A stretch of 53,827 bases of DNA from Caldilinea sp. CFX5. GTDB lineage: Bacteria; Chloroflexota; Anaerolineae; Caldilineales; Caldilineaceae. Location of the stretch: NCBI GenBank assembly GCA_021405325.1, contig QWII01000141.1, forward strand, positions 1-53,827. The letters run 5' to 3'. Shown piece by piece: positions 36,601 to 45,846 of this stretch; positions within the stretch are counted from its first letter, which is position 1, and each line of letters begins with the position of its first letter. A program made the translations under genes and the position numbers. The notes beneath the pieces were generated by a model. The model made no database searches. It was given only the letters and a program-made list of their open reading frames with translations, and was not told the DNA's origin.

Positions 36601-38790
36601 GGAGAAGTAGGGATGAAAATTATGGGCTGCATCGGCCGCTTGCAGCGTCATCGCGCCAATGGTTTCGATGGGATTCCCGTTGAGCGAGCGATCTGCCCAA
36701 TTAGCACAGGCATCACCGGGGGTGCAGCCGGCATCGTCCGCTTTACTCCAAAAGACCAGTCCGTTCACAACGGCGCCGGGTGCAGTGATTGCTTTGCCAA
36801 AAGTGAAGAATTGCCCGTTGCTGAAATCTACCGTGGCGTTGCCGCTGCTCATATCAATTTCGGTAACGCCGCTGGCAAAAGTCGGGTCGCTGCTCACCAA
36901 CAGGTGATCGGCGCCACTGCCTTGCACGACGATGTTGCCTACCGTGCCGGTCTCCTGCACCTTCCAAACGCGATTCATGCGGAAGTAACCAGCGGCGGGG
37001 GTAAAGCTGCTGGGGGTATAGCTAACATCATAGTTGGCGGCCTGGCCGTTGTGACCCCAGACGAGAAAACTCTTGTTTGCGCCAAAGGCTGCGCCGTTAT
37101 CGATCATTGGTTGGATACCGGCGTTCACACTGCGCGACTTACGCTGATCTAAGGCCGAGCCATCATCACGGCCAATGCCGGCGATGTCAAAGCGATAGGG
37201 TTGATAAGCGGCATCGCTTGTCCCCGGCCAGACCACCGTCGTCCCATCGGAGAGGACGTAGTCGAAGTTCTGGGTGGCGCTGCTGGGGCTGGCATCCAGT
37301 GTAATGCCATATTTGAGCGCCAGGTAGCTGTTGACCTGGTTCAATTCCGCGGCGCTCAATTGTTTGTTATAGACCAGCACTTCGCCGATCAAGCCAAGCC
37401 AATTCTCGCCGCCGCTGGAGCCGACATAAAGCCCACCGCCAATGCCGGCCCCTTGCGCCGAGTCCATGTCGGTGGTTTCATTAAAGCCGTCGATGGTGCT
37501 GATGATATTGCCTGTGCCCCCGGCGGTATTCGCCGACCCCAACGCAAAGATCTGGGGCTGTTGATTCGCACCGCCACTGTTGCCATTGTAGAGCCGGGCC
37601 GTTGAATCAAAAGCGCCACCCCCCAACTCGGCTGGGCTGCTGCCATCCATCCAAACGTTCCAACCGTTGGGGCTGACGCCATCGGTCTGTAAATCGAAGC
37701 CGGGGTCGTTGCCGTTATCGCCCAAGCCCAGCGGGGCGCGCAATTCCGCCACGTTCGTGCGTTTGTCCTTGGCAACGACGATCCCTTGCCAACCATCGGT
37801 GGCGGCGTGAAGGCGTGTGGTGCTGTTTAGCCCATCCCCGCCGTCGAAGCTAAGGGCGGGGTTAAAGTTCAAGAGATTGGCCGCCGTCGTGCTGTAATAG
37901 AGCGGTCGACTGCCAGTCGCCGCCTGAGTAATGTGGTAAGGTGTAGCCTGGTTGCTCCATTGCGCCACGTTCTGTCCATCGGTGGCCGTGATGCCGGCAT
38001 CGGCTTTGTACCAGCCGACTAGCGCTGCGCCCACGCCACCAGGCGCCGGGGAATAGGTGGGTTGCTGGACAAAGGCATAATAGACATCCAGATCGAGCAG
38101 CGCGCCCACCAGGCTACCAGCCTCCAAGCGCACTTCATCAAAGGCTTTGCTGGTCACAAAGCTGATGGCGTTGCTGTTGGCCCCGCCAAAGAGCGAAACA
38201 TCCAGCAAAGCGCCGGAGGCAGCCGTCTCCTGAAGCGCGCCGCCAAGATAGGTTTTGATGCTGAACGAGCTAAAGAGACTCAGGTCAATCAGCCCGCCGC
38301 CGTTATCTACCAGAAAACCGGCGCGATAGCCGGCCGGGAAGGTGACGTTGGTATCCACCGCAAAGTAGACGCCGCCTACCAACCCCAGCGGAATGCTGAT
38401 GTTGCCAAAGTTGGTGGTATTGGCATCCACCACATTGGCCGAGTTGGTGATAAAACAGTTGAGCACCGTACACAAGCCGGTGCGGGCGCTGGTGATGGTG
38501 GCGCTGTGGGTGGTGGAGAGCAGCGCGACTGGGGCGCCATAGCTGGTGGCTGCCTGGGCGCTGGTCGGCTCACCCCAAAGCGGTTGCACCTTGGCCGTCA
38601 AGTCGCCGAAGCGCTGGGCGAGCCAATCGCCTAGGCCGATCTGGCGTACCGCAGCCGTTGCCATCTGGGGCGTCGGCTGTACGGCGGCCATCAGTGCGCC
38701 CAAGGGCAGGGCGATCTGGCAACCAATGACCACCAGGGTGATCAAACAATGCAAAAGGTGGCGTGGTTTACGCCTGGTTGTTTGGTTCAT
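33670..38790 (-). CDS. Giant secreted multi-domain protein
   Basis: A 1706-residue exported protein. Signal peptide (residues 1-35), then the same QPTPQMATAAV...WGEPTSAQA module as its neighbour. A domain of about 150 residues (90-240) follows, then three LamG/DUF8202-like units (about 250-640, 650-1060, 1065-1480), each ending in a segment like YLALKYGITL...IAGIGRDD... KSFLVWGxNN. One HYDIN-like domain (about 1490-1585) and one DUF11 repeat (about 1605-1706) close it. It stops abruptly at the DUF11 repeat with no anchor or sorting domain, where an 8-mer hairpin begins. CAGGAG lies ten bases before the ATG. Probably a surface or matrix protein. Confidence 0.82.
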   Translation of the reverse strand: MNQTTRRKPRHLLHCLITLVVIGCQIALPLGALMAAVQPTPQMATAAVRQIGLGDWLAQRFGDLTAKVQPLWGEPTSAQAATSYGAPVALLSTTHSATITSARTGLCTVLNCFITNSANVVDANTTNFGNISIPLGLVGGVYFAVDTNVTFPAGYRAGFLVDNGGGLIDLSLFSSFSIKTYLGGALQETAASGALLDVSLFGGANSNAISFVTSKAFDEVRLEAGSLVGALLDLDVYYAFVQQPTYSPAPGGVGAALVGWYKADAGITATDGQNVAQWSNQATPYHITQAATGSRPLYYSTTAANLLNFNPALSFDGGDGLNSTTRLHAATDGWQGIVVAKDKRTNVAELRAPLGLGDNGNDPGFDLQTDGVSPNGWNVWMDGSSPAELGGGAFDSTARLYNGNSGGANQQPQIFALGSANTAGGTGNIISTIDGFNETTDMDSAQGAGIGGGLYVGSSGGENWLGLIGEVLVYNKQLSAAELNQVNSYLALKYGITLDASPSSATQNFDYVLSDGTTVVWPGTSDAAYQPYRFDIAGIGRDDGSALDQRKSRSVNAGIQPMIDNGAAFGANKSFLVWGHNGQAANYDVSYTPSSFTPAAGYFRMNRVWKVQETGTVGNIVVQGSGADHLLVSSDPTFASGVTEIDMSSGNATVDFSNGQFFTFGKAITAPGAVVNGLVFWSKADDAGCTPGDACANWADRSLNGNPIETIGAMTLQAADAAHNFHPYFSSFSTANYFKDVNSSFATPWPPIDVTEVSVFAVARATSLTNDGRITGMDNDDNFAGEPGLSIVDGSPAFYRFSSGPGRVTVSDDVVVNTSAIFGARTAGTQLTVGLNGKHTASAITAGGGFAGDIFNIGYGTWDINGAFPGDIQEVIWYRTDVSNTERQRIESYLALKYGITLDQSTAQNYVAGDGTTVVWDAIAHAAYSNNIAGIGRDDASALKQKQATSTNPGFQPTIGLGTIAASNAANSNSFAANRNFLVWGSNNQAASYGVGYTPTSFTPAAGYFRMNRVWKVQETGTVGNVVVQGSGADHLLVSSDPTFATGVTEIAFSSGSATVNFTNGQFFTFGRDITAPGGVAAPVVWLRADSGANTTTDGAAVNSWVNNGSSGGTAGQLGTCTFPTFTANKHNFNPALTDNSTNCNGALLLNDVFPTYAHRDLTSFILRSQPDVTQQRTMISYSEANNFTTVEKPWYASQSANQSWLWWDGNYQAIGTFPAAASRVNGVPQINAYAMPQWTSGTHTANLYLNGANTTVSGGVNASIGIGKHLFISNDANNDNPSGGDTSEIISYDRILSATEMQRINSYLAIKYGITYLNAAGTAVPDYLAADGTTKVWDATANATYNNNIAGIGRDDASVLQQKQAKSSNSGIQPIIGLGTIAASNAANSSTFSANKSFLLWGDNNGAATLTAAYNGGSNNRLARVWKVQETGTVGVVTVVLPRSAVPTVGLRSLIVHSSDANFGTVDRTIPLTSQGGNYVATVNFNNGDFFTFSSSSTVPEINVTPTTIDFGTVNVGSTSAAQAATIQNQGDVSLSLTNIALSGADAARFAISSNNCGAALNAGASCTVQLTFTPTAAGNRIAQLVITSNDSDESTVNVALSGATPSSNGGGGSTGAYNLAVTKSASVSNATISTPFTYTITVLNKGTIAASNVVMTDPLPAGVTFGSANATGGGNCMHNSGTVTCTWPSLAGGASATVTISVTP

Positions 38791-39300
38791 GGTGTTGAAC
38801 TCCTGAACGAATGAGAAGATGAGACGGTGCGTGTTACGTGTTGCGTGTTGCGTGATGCGTGTTGCGTGAATTGTGAAAAGGGAAAGGCGAACGTACAGGC
38901 GGCTTGGTCACCTGCAGAAGGAGCAGTGACCGGCAACCTGTTAGCACTGGTATTCCATAAGGTTGGTGCGGTTAAGAATTTGAAGCTTAATAGAAGCAGG
39001 GCTGGACGGAAGTTGTCCAGCCCTGGGTAATTTCGGCAGGATAATACCGCTCTGCACTGGTGGGCAAGAGTTGCCTCACCAGCGCGCGCGGGTTGTGTCT
39101 GGTTCAGTTGCCGTCCACACATCGCTACTACCTCAAAGAGCCTGTTGGCGCAGGCGACGATTGGTGATGACAGCGATCTGTCAGCGCCGCCGTCACTATG
39201 GTAGTGTAGCGAATCGCAAGCGGTTTGTATATAGGTAGGGAGTACCAATTGACCGTTACGTCTTTTCGCCCAAGCTTGTCTAGCAAATAGCCGAAGCGCT
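38791..39300. other. Intergenic gap with 7-bp tandem repeat
   Basis: About 500 bases without a gene. 38831-38868 holds 5.4 copies of a 7-bp unit GTGTTGC (with GTGTTAC and GTGATGC variants). A short perfect hairpin AGGGCTGGAC/GTCCAGCCCT lies near 38999-39025 and smaller paired segments near 39055-39085. These would lie in the 5' leader of the giant protein, but I match none of them to a known riboswitch. Confidence 0.45.
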
Positions 39301-40227
39301 ATGCGATTTTTACGACAGGCCGGCGTGCAAGGTGCATTGTTTGTTAATAATCATTTGCTAAGTGTTAACCCTGATCCGCGTTTTTGTTAATCCGTAGATG
39401 GCACACTCAGTGAGCGAGCGACCTGGATTCGTGGCCTACCGACCCACTATGTCGGCGCGCAGTGATGTCCGGGTGATGCGCTATGCCTACCCCAAATTTA
39501 TTGAGTTTCTCCACACGGTGCGCTACATTGACAAGGCTATATTGAAGATGAAGCGGGCCGGCTGCGGCTGCAAACCGAGGAAGAGCATCGCTTTTGCATG
39601 GGGTGCCACAGTGCGGTAGGGGTGACAGTCGATCAGACCTTCACGCTGGCGCGCAAAGTGCCGGGCGCAGACGGTTGGGGCCATCAAGATTTAGCCGGCA
39701 TCCCCGATGTGCCGCAACTGGGTCATGATCAGCCGGAGATTCTCACCTATTTTGAACGGGTGACCGGGGGTGATGAATTCCGCGCCAATGACGAAATTCT
39801 CGCCCGCTTCTTCCCCGGCGGCGTGTTGGCTCGGGAAACGGTTTTACGCGCGGCCCCCGGTGGCGACCAGGACATCCGCTTTTTGATAGCCCCCTCGCGC
39901 GAGGGGGCCACCGTGCTCAATAAAGCCTATATGGCGCTGGTCAAAGAACAGCGTTTTGAGTTTGGCCGCGATGCCGTGATCAAGCCGACGGTCAAGCTAG
40001 TGAAGTTAAATACGTTGGACTTGGACGCGCGTACGGTGCGGGCCAAAACACGCGAAGAATTATTAGCGTTGCCGACGGTACAGGCAGAGATCGCCACAGC
40101 AAAGAAGCAAGGGCAGGACTATAGCGCAGCGCTCACCACCAAATATGGCGCCCGGTTAAAGCTACGCACCTTTGCGGTGGTTGCTGTCGGCTTTGAACGT
40201 ATTGTTTGGCAACCGGTAACGCGTTGA
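39301..40227 (+). pseudogene. Decayed c-type haem protein gene
   Basis: A broken gene whose intact remainder reads from 39598 to 40227 as the C-terminal part of a protein with a CMGCH haem-binding motif. Upstream the same protein continues in pieces: MRFLRQAGVQGALFVNNHLLSV from 39301, then shifted frames around 39384-39396 (DGTLSERATWIRGLP), a second frame from about 39466 (VMRYAYPKFIEFLHTVRYIDKAI) and back to the first from 39545 (DEAGRLRLQTEEEHRFCMGCHS). Several frameshifts and at least one internal stop are needed to join them. The likely parent protein was exported and haem-bearing. No signal peptide remains, so the 5' end is also missing. Not expected to be functional. Confidence 0.75.
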
Positions 40228-40259
40228 TGCCCTTCGTGGTTTGCCCGCCCACCGACTTA

Positions 40260-41321
40260 TCATCGCTGACGCGCTTGTCGTTGGCTACTGAGATAATTGC
40301 TCACCATCACCAGGATCAAGAGTGCGCCCCAGGCAAATTGGCGGAAGAAGGTCGCGCCGCTGGAGCCGGAGAAATCAAGCAGGAACATATTGAGACCGGT
40401 GGAGAGGAATTGCAGACAGAGGATCGCCAGCACCAGGCCGGCCACCCGGCCAAAGCCGCCGGTGTAGCTGACGCCGCCCAGGATAGCAATCAAGACCGTG
40501 AGCAGCGTATAAGATTCACCGTAATCGGGTTTGGCCGAGTTGTTGCGCGCCAGAAAGATCAGACCGGCCACCGCCGCCAGCAACCCACTGAGCCAGTAGG
40601 TGCGCACCAAAACGCCCACCGTATTGATGCCCGAAAAGCGCGCCGCCGTGGGGTTTGACCCCAACATGTAGACATTAAAGCCAAAGGTGGTGCGACCGAG
40701 AATCAGTGAAAAGAGCAGCGCCAGCAGCAGAAAGATCACCATCGGCATGGGGACGCCCAAGAGATCGCCGCTACCCAGAAAGAGCAGTTGCGCCACCCCC
40801 GGTTGCGCCCGCCCTTTGGTGATGGCAACGGCAAAACCGGCATAGAGCGAAAGCGTCCCCAGCGTCGCCAGGATCGGCGTAATGCCCACGCGGGCAATGA
40901 GGAAGCCGTTAAAGAGGCCACAGATTGTACCGATGCCAAAGATCACCACGAGCGCGACCGCCATCCCCGGCAGCGCTTGCAGCAGCGTGGCGTCCGGACT
41001 GACCAACCAGCCTAAGGTTAAGGCGGCGCACACCGCTGACAAGTTCGCAATGCTGACCGCCGACAGATCAATGCCGCCGGTGAGCATGGTGATCATAATC
41101 GCAATCGCCAGGATGCCAAATTCGGGGAATTGCACGGCCATCGACTGCAAGTTTTGCACCGTGGGGAATTGGGTCGGCAGGAGGAAGCTAAAGAGCGCAA
41201 AGATGGCGATGGCGATGAGCAACAGCCGCAGCAAGTGACTCTCTTCGCTGTTGCGCCCTAGGCGGAAGCCCGGCCTGGCCGGTTTGGTTGGCTTGGTTGG
41301 TAAAGCTGCACTCTCACGCAT
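40260..41321 (-). CDS. Sugar ABC transporter permease (RbsC-like)
   Basis: A 353-residue inner-membrane permease of the branched-chain/ribose type with about ten hydrophobic helices. It carries the family motif [24 protein letters not shown] (residues 78-101) and the C-terminal segment [32 protein letters not shown]. The N terminus is extended (about 38 polar residues) compared with RbsC. Its start overlaps the end of the previous permease gene by eight bases, so the two are translationally coupled and probably form a heterodimer. Last gene of the operon. Confidence 0.92.
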   Translation of the reverse strand: MRESAALPTKPTKPARPGFRLGRNSEESHLLRLLLIAIAIFALFSFLLPTQFPTVQNLQSMAVQFPEFGILAIAIMITMLTGGIDLSAVSIANLSAVCAALTLGWLVSPDATLLQALPGMAVALVVIFGIGTICGLFNGFLIARVGITPILATLGTLSLYAGFAVAITKGRAQPGVAQLLFLGSGDLLGVPMPMVIFLLLALLFSLILGRTTFGFNVYMLGSNPTAARFSGINTVGVLVRTYWLSGLLAAVAGLIFLARNNSAKPDYGESYTLLTVLIAILGGVSYTGGFGRVAGLVLAILCLQFLSTGLNMFLLDFSGSSGATFFRQFAWGALLILVMVSNYLSSQRQARQR

Positions 41322-42321
41322 GTTGCCCTGCTCCTTGCCAGCGACCGGTTGTCTGCTTCATGCGCAACGCCGGGATCCCGGTGCCGATAATGATAATCAA
41401 GCCAATCACCACCCGTTGCCACTCCGAGGGGACGCCGATGAGGATCAAGCTATTTTTCATGACAGTGACAAGCGCCACCCCCAGGAGGGTGCCAATCACC
41501 GTCCCCCGTCCGCCGGTCAACTGGGCGCCACCCAAGACCACCGCCGCGATCACATCCAACTCGGTGCCGACAATGTCCTGCGGGTTGGCCTGACGTTGTA
41601 ATGAGCCATAGGTCATCCCGGCGACCCCGGCGAGCAGGCCGACAGCGCCATAAATGAAATATTGGATGCTGGCGATATTAAAGCCGGCTCGTTCCGCTGC
41701 TTCCCGTGCGCCGCCCAGGGCGTAGATGCCACGGCCCAACATGGTGTAATCGAGCAACAGCCAGACGATCAACGCCGCCGCCAGGGTCAAGAAGATGGCC
41801 GGGTGCAGCTTGGAGAGGCCGCCATTCGCCATCGGCACTTCCAGCAGCGTCCAGCGCGAAAAGGCGGTCATGCTGGGCGGGATGTCGCGGATGATCTTGT
41901 TGCCGATGACAAAGAGCATAAAGCCACGAAACATGCTCAACGTCCCCAGCGTGACGATCAGCGTCGGCAGGCGAAAACGGGCAATAAAAAAGGCGTTGAT
42001 CAACCCCAGTGCAAGGCCAATCACCCCGGAAATCAAAAAGGCGAGACCAATCGGCGCGTCCGGGGCATAGGCCAGCAACAGGATCGTAGTAGCATAGAGC
42101 GCAAAGACCGCCACCGCCGTAAAGGAGACATCAATGCCGCCGGAGACGATGACAATCAACACGCCCATGGCAAAGATGCCCATCACCACAGCGCTGCGCA
42201 AGAGATCGAAGAGATTACCCACCGTAAAAAAGACCGGGTTGATCAGCCCGATGATCAGACAGAGCGCCAGCAGGGTAACGGCGACAAGAAATTCGTTGGA
42301 GCGCAAGAGGTCTCTGGACAT
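41314..42321 (-). CDS. Sugar ABC transporter permease (RbsC-like)
   Basis: A 335-residue inner-membrane permease of the same family, with the motif [27 protein letters not shown] (about 55-80) and the C-terminal [31 protein letters not shown]. About nine to ten hydrophobic helices. It starts six bases after the ATPase stop, so it is co-transcribed and likely coupled to it. Two non-identical permeases are the arrangement seen for the AI-2, rhamnose and related importers, in contrast to the single RbsC of ribose transporters. Confidence 0.92.
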   Translation of the reverse strand: MSRDLLRSNEFLVAVTLLALCLIIGLINPVFFTVGNLFDLLRSAVVMGIFAMGVLIVIVSGGIDVSFTAVAVFALYATTILLLAYAPDAPIGLAFLISGVIGLALGLINAFFIARFRLPTLIVTLGTLSMFRGFMLFVIGNKIIRDIPPSMTAFSRWTLLEVPMANGGLSKLHPAIFLTLAAALIVWLLLDYTMLGRGIYALGGAREAAERAGFNIASIQYFIYGAVGLLAGVAGMTYGSLQRQANPQDIVGTELDVIAAVVLGGAQLTGGRGTVIGTLLGVALVTVMKNSLILIGVPSEWQRVVIGLIIIIGTGIPALRMKQTTGRWQGAGQHA

Positions 42322-42327
42322 ACGGGG

Positions 42328-43821
42328 TCAAGCTTCCGTCAATTTGGCGGCTAAGGCCGTTTCGTTGCTCTGCTGCGGGCGGATCTCTTCGGCGATCCGG
42401 CCCCGGCGCATGAGCAGAATGCGGTTACAGCTCTGCAAGAGTTCGGGCAGATCATCGGAGATGACGATCAACCCCATGCCCTGGCCGGCTAGTTCTTTCA
42501 TAATGGCGTGCAGTTCCTCTTTGGAGCCAATGTCAACCCCCATCGTCGGCCCGTTGAGGATCAATACCTTGGGCCGACTCGCCAGCCACTTGGCGACCAC
42601 CACCCGCTGCTGATTACCCCCCGATAGCGTCTTGACCGGCAGCGTCGGTGAGCCGGCTTTGATGCGCAGGGCGTCGATCCAGTGGTCAACCTGCCCGTCC
42701 ATCTGTTTGCGGTCGAGCAGGCCAAAGCGGTCGAGCAGTTGATCCAGGGTGCGCACCACCACATTGCGGCCAATCGACTGCTCCAAAAACAAGCCTTCGG
42801 TCAGCCGATCTTCGGGGATGTAGCCAATGCCGTGGTGGATGGCGTCGGCAGTGGTGCGAATGGCGACGGTCTGGCCGTCCACGGTGATTGTACCACTGCT
42901 GGTGGGGTGCATCCCAAAGAGCGCCAGCGCCAATTCAGTGCGCCCACAGCCCAACAAGCCGGTGAGGCCCAAAATCTCGCCGGGGCGGAGGGCAAAGGAG
43001 ATGTCGGCAAACGCGCCGGGGGCGGTCAACTTGTCGAGCGTCAGCAAGGGGCGTACACTGGGGCCGGGCGTGTAGTCGTAGCTTTTGGCGCTCACCTCAT
43101 GGCCGGTCATCTCACGCGCCAAGCGAGCATAGTCGTATTCGCGGCGTTCACCCTCGCTCACCTTGCGACCATTGCGCATGACGATGATCTTTTCCGAAAG
43201 CGCCAATACCTCGTTCAGCTTGTGGCTGACAAAGAGAAAGGCGATGCCCCGCCCTTGCAGGTTGTTGATCACCGTGATCAGCGTGCGGATCTCGCGCTCG
43301 GTCAGCGCGCTGGTCGGCTCATCCATGATGATCAGTTGGGCGTTCTGGCGCAACGCCTTGCTGATGGCGATCAACTGTTTGTTGGCGACCGACATGGTCT
43401 CGACCCGCACATTCAGGTCGAGATCGACATTGATCTGCTGCAACGCTTCCCGCGCCAGCCGGCGCACCTGTCGCCAGTTCACCAACCGTTTGCCCGCCGC
43501 CACCTCTTCATTGAGCGCAATATTTTCCGCCACGGTGAGATTGGGAAAGAGCGACAGATCCTGGTAGATGACCTGAATGCCGGCGCGAATGGCGTCAATC
43601 GGCTGAAGCTGCTGATAGTTGCGCCCATCGATCACCACCTCACCGCCATCGCGCGCGTAGACGCCGGCGATGATCTTGATCAAGGTCGATTTCCCGCAGC
43701 CATTTTCACCCACCAAACAGTGAATACGCCCGCGTTCAATGGTCAGACTCACATCATCCAACGCCTGCACCCCGGCAAAGGCTTTGCTGATGTTGGTTAG
43801 GTTGAGGAATGGGTTGGTCAT
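42328..43821 (-). CDS. Sugar ABC transporter ATP-binding protein (RbsA-like, fused NBDs)
   Basis: A 497-residue ATPase with two fused nucleotide-binding domains. The first (about 1-240) is canonical: Walker [10 protein letters not shown] (39-47) and Walker [13 protein letters not shown]. The second has the degenerate Walker [11 protein letters not shown] usual in this family and signature LSGGNQQRV, but its Walker B reads [11 protein letters not shown], so Asp-Glu is Asn-Gly. The usual form is LILDEPTRGVD. Hydrolysis at site 2 is therefore doubtful. The ATG lies just past the octamer repeat and no Shine-Dalgarno is visible in front of it. Second gene of the operon. Confidence 0.92.
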   Translation of the reverse strand: MTNPFLNLTNISKAFAGVQALDDVSLTIERGRIHCLVGENGCGKSTLIKIIAGVYARDGGEVVIDGRNYQQLQPIDAIRAGIQVIYQDLSLFPNLTVAENIALNEEVAAGKRLVNWRQVRRLAREALQQINVDLDLNVRVETMSVANKQLIAISKALRQNAQLIIMDEPTSALTEREIRTLITVINNLQGRGIAFLFVSHKLNEVLALSEKIIVMRNGRKVSEGERREYDYARLAREMTGHEVSAKSYDYTPGPSVRPLLTLDKLTAPGAFADISFALRPGEILGLTGLLGCGRTELALALFGMHPTSSGTITVDGQTVAIRTTADAIHHGIGYIPEDRLTEGLFLEQSIGRNVVVRTLDQLLDRFGLLDRKQMDGQVDHWIDALRIKAGSPTLPVKTLSGGNQQRVVVAKWLASRPKVLILNGPTMGVDIGSKEELHAIMKELAGQGMGLIVISDDLPELLQSCNRILLMRRGRIAEEIRPQQSNETALAAKLTEA

Positions 43822-43823
43822 GG

Positions 43824-43925
43824 GTAGGTAGGCAGGTAGACAGGTAGACAGGTAGACAGGTAGACAGGTAGACAGGTAGATATGTCCTATTCCCTGTGTA
43901 CCTGTCTACCTGTCTACCTATCTAC
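43824..43925. repeat. Inverted repeat with GTAGACAG octamer arms (copy B)
   Basis: Plus strand: about six GGTAGACA octamers, core ATATGTCCTATTCCCTGTGT, then CTGTCTAC octamers. The reverse complement of the core (ACACAGGGAATAGGACATAT) nearly equals that of copy A (18241-18356). It fills the space between the sugar-binding protein stop (43926) and the ATPase start (43821). It lies in reverse orientation relative to its operon when compared with copy A. Confidence 0.9.
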
Positions 43926-44972
43926 CTAGAACGGATAGTCCGCCGCGTTCTCTTTGGTGACATCAACCCAGGCCTGACCGTAGAGGACGTTGCCGCTGGC
44001 TTTCAGGCTCTCGTAGCCGGTGAGGCCGAGGTTGGCGCCTTCGCCGATGGTTTCACCGTTGATCTTCATGAGCGCGATCTTGTTGCACGCTTCGCCGGCC
44101 AGCGAAGGATCCCAGAAGCTGATCAGATCGACGGCATCAGTGGTGAGCAGATCGCCGGCAATCGACGGCAGGCTGGTGCCGACGACAAAGGTCTGCTCGG
44201 CCAGGCCGGCTTCTTCAATCGCCTGGCCAATGCCGGCCACGTCGGTGGAGGCGCTGCCCTGGAAACCCTTCAGGTTGGGATAGGTCTTGAGCAGTTCCTT
44301 GGTCTTTTCGTAGGCGTTTTTGGAATCGTCAAAGGTCTCGTTCTTGTCGCCCACCAAGACCATGTTGGGGTAGGCTTCCTTCTGGCGAGCAATGGCGCCG
44401 TCAACCCATTCATTGTGGGTCTTGGAGCCAAGGCTACCGACAAAGACGGCATATTCACCCTCTTCGCCCATCATCTTGGCCAGGTGATCCATTAGGTGCG
44501 CGCCATAGGCCAGGTTGTCAAAGGCTTCGATGTCGAAGTCCATGCTCTTCTGGTTGGAGGCTTCGTGGGTGATGACGGTGATGCCGGCATCCATCGCCTT
44601 CTTGAGCGTCGGGTCCAGCACATCCGGGTCCATGGGGATGACACAGAGCGCATCGACCTGCTTGGCGATCAGGTCTTCGATCATGGGGATCTGCAAGGCG
44701 GCGTCGGCCTCTTCCGGCCCAATCAGCGTGGCGTTGACGCCATTCTCTTCGCCAAATTTCTTCACCCCTTCTTCCATGCGGTTGAACCAGGTGATGCCGG
44801 CGATTTTAACCACGGTGGTAAAGGTGAGTTGCTCGCCTTCAGCGGCAGCGGGGGCTTCCGCTGCCGGGGCTTCCGCGGCGGGTTGGCCCGTGCCGGCTTG
44901 AGGCGCCGGACAGGCGGCCAGCACCATTGCCATGATCACTAGCAATGCCAAAGCAGAAAGATAGCGCTTCAT
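43926..44972 (-). CDS. Sugar ABC transporter substrate-binding lipoprotein (LsrB/RhaS-like)
   Basis: A 348-residue periplasmic-type binding protein, lipid-anchored. Lipobox VLAAC (Cys at residue 21), Ala/Pro linker (25-48), then Peripla_BP_4 fold. The first strand [23 protein letters not shown] and the segment [23 protein letters not shown] match the AI-2/rhamnose branch of this family more closely than RbsB. Together with two permeases and a fused ATPase this makes a complete importer; the ligand may be a sugar or AI-2, not decidable here. AAAGGAG precedes the ATG. Its TAG stop runs straight into the octamer repeat. Confidence 0.9.
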   Translation of the reverse strand: MKRYLSALALLVIMAMVLAACPAPQAGTGQPAAEAPAAEAPAAAEGEQLTFTTVVKIAGITWFNRMEEGVKKFGEENGVNATLIGPEEADAALQIPMIEDLIAKQVDALCVIPMDPDVLDPTLKKAMDAGITVITHEASNQKSMDFDIEAFDNLAYGAHLMDHLAKMMGEEGEYAVFVGSLGSKTHNEWVDGAIARQKEAYPNMVLVGDKNETFDDSKNAYEKTKELLKTYPNLKGFQGSASTDVAGIGQAIEEAGLAEQTFVVGTSLPSIAGDLLTTDAVDLISFWDPSLAGEACNKIALMKINGETIGEGANLGLTGYESLKASGNVLYGQAWVDVTKENAADYPF

Positions 44973-45055
44973 CTGGTTTGCTCCTTTGGGTATGGTATTT
45001 TTATCTTGGGAAGATCGATTAAATTGTACGAAGCACGCTGTTAGGTGCGATAAAG

Positions 45056-45084
45056 ATTATATACAACCGTCATAGGTTGGACAA
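45056..45084 (-). promoter_or_regulatory. Sigma-70 type promoter of the sugar ABC operon
   Basis: Minus strand TTGTCC (45079-45084), 17-base spacer, TATAAT (45056-45061). About 85 bases ahead of the binding-protein start. Confidence 0.85.
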
Positions 45085-45113
45085 ACTGACGAGGTCGGCA
45101 AAACACAAAGTTG

Positions 45114-45125
45114 AAAGTTGAGGGT
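45114..45125. repeat. Left arm of a split inverted repeat (AAAGTTGAGGGT)
   Basis: AAAGTTGAGGGT matches the complement of ACCCTCAACTTT at 45847-45858. The arm is preceded by AAAGTTG, giving a 7-bp tandem feel (GTTGAAAGTTGA). Between the arms, 720 bases with the Uma2 remnant are found. Confidence 0.55.
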
Positions 45126-45189
45126 TACTTTCTTTTTGTTGCCATCTATGTGACACTGTCATGCACATTTGCCGAAAGAAGCGACGACA

Positions 45190-45769
45190 ATGGCAGTGAC
45201 AGTTGCACCAGCACCGATAACCGAACAGCCGACCAGCCCGCCGGTGGAGCGCCGCAACGGTGTTGGTTATCGTTCACCCAAAGCAAGCTATCAACCACGC
45301 CGGGACGCCCCCGATCATGGCCGCCATTCGCCATGACAACGCCGTGCGCTGGCAGGAACATGAACGGTCGTATCATGGCATCTGTGATCTCTGTGTGGAA
45401 GCGCTCTCTGATTCGGATCAAGACGAAATTGATCGGGACATCAAAATCAAAAAGAGCGAAGAATTAGCGTTGGATGAGGTCTATCGGGGCTATGTCTTGT
45501 TGCGTTATCAAGCCGCGGAAAAGCGCACCAAGCAAGAACAAAAACGCGCCCAACGCGCCCAGCGCCGTATACGCGAAGAACGCCACCGTGCGGAAGCAGA
45601 ACAACAGCGTGCGGAAGCAGAACAACAGCGTGCGGAAGCAGAACAACAGCGTGCGGAAGCAGAGCGTCAGCGCGCTGAGGAAGCCCTTCAACGTGCAACG
45701 GCAGAACGCCGGCGCGCCGAGCGCTACGCCGCTCTCTTGCGCGAACAAGGAATTGAGTGGGACGAATAA
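45190..45769 (+). pseudogene. Decayed Uma2-family endonuclease-like gene
   Basis: The second half (from about 45380 to the TAA at 45767) matches the C-terminal part of Uma2/DUF820 PD-(D/E)XK proteins: ICDLCVEALSDSDQDEIDRD, then KIKKSEELALDEV, then a coiled coil of seven-residue AEAEQQR repeats (21-bp DNA units) ending ERYAALLREQGIEWDE. A start-like MAVTVAPAPITEQPTSPP begins at 45190 in a different frame and meets a stop near 45335. The middle with the N-terminal half of the nuclease core (usually about 100 residues) is missing, and at least one frameshift separates the pieces. If read alone, 45260-45769 gives a 169-residue protein. It lies inside a split inverted repeat. Confidence 0.65.
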
Positions 45770-45846
45770 AGACCTTACGCATAAGCCGGTCAAGCGGCCA
45801 AGAAGGGGTTTCATCCTTGGACCCTTCTGGCAGTCCCAATAAACGT

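Noticed and set aside
38791..39300. Riboswitch (c-di-GMP or cobalamin type) in the leader of the giant protein
   Set aside because: The short hairpins do not line up with the consensus of any class I know; GTGTTGC repeats explain part of the gap.
42682..43800. Long plus-strand frame opposite the RbsA-like gene
   Set aside because: Antisense shadow of a well-conserved ATPase; no recognisable motif.
45260..45769. Intact 169-residue coiled-coil protein
   Set aside because: The first part matches the end of the Uma2 fold only, with the rest displaced in another frame, so a remnant is the better reading.
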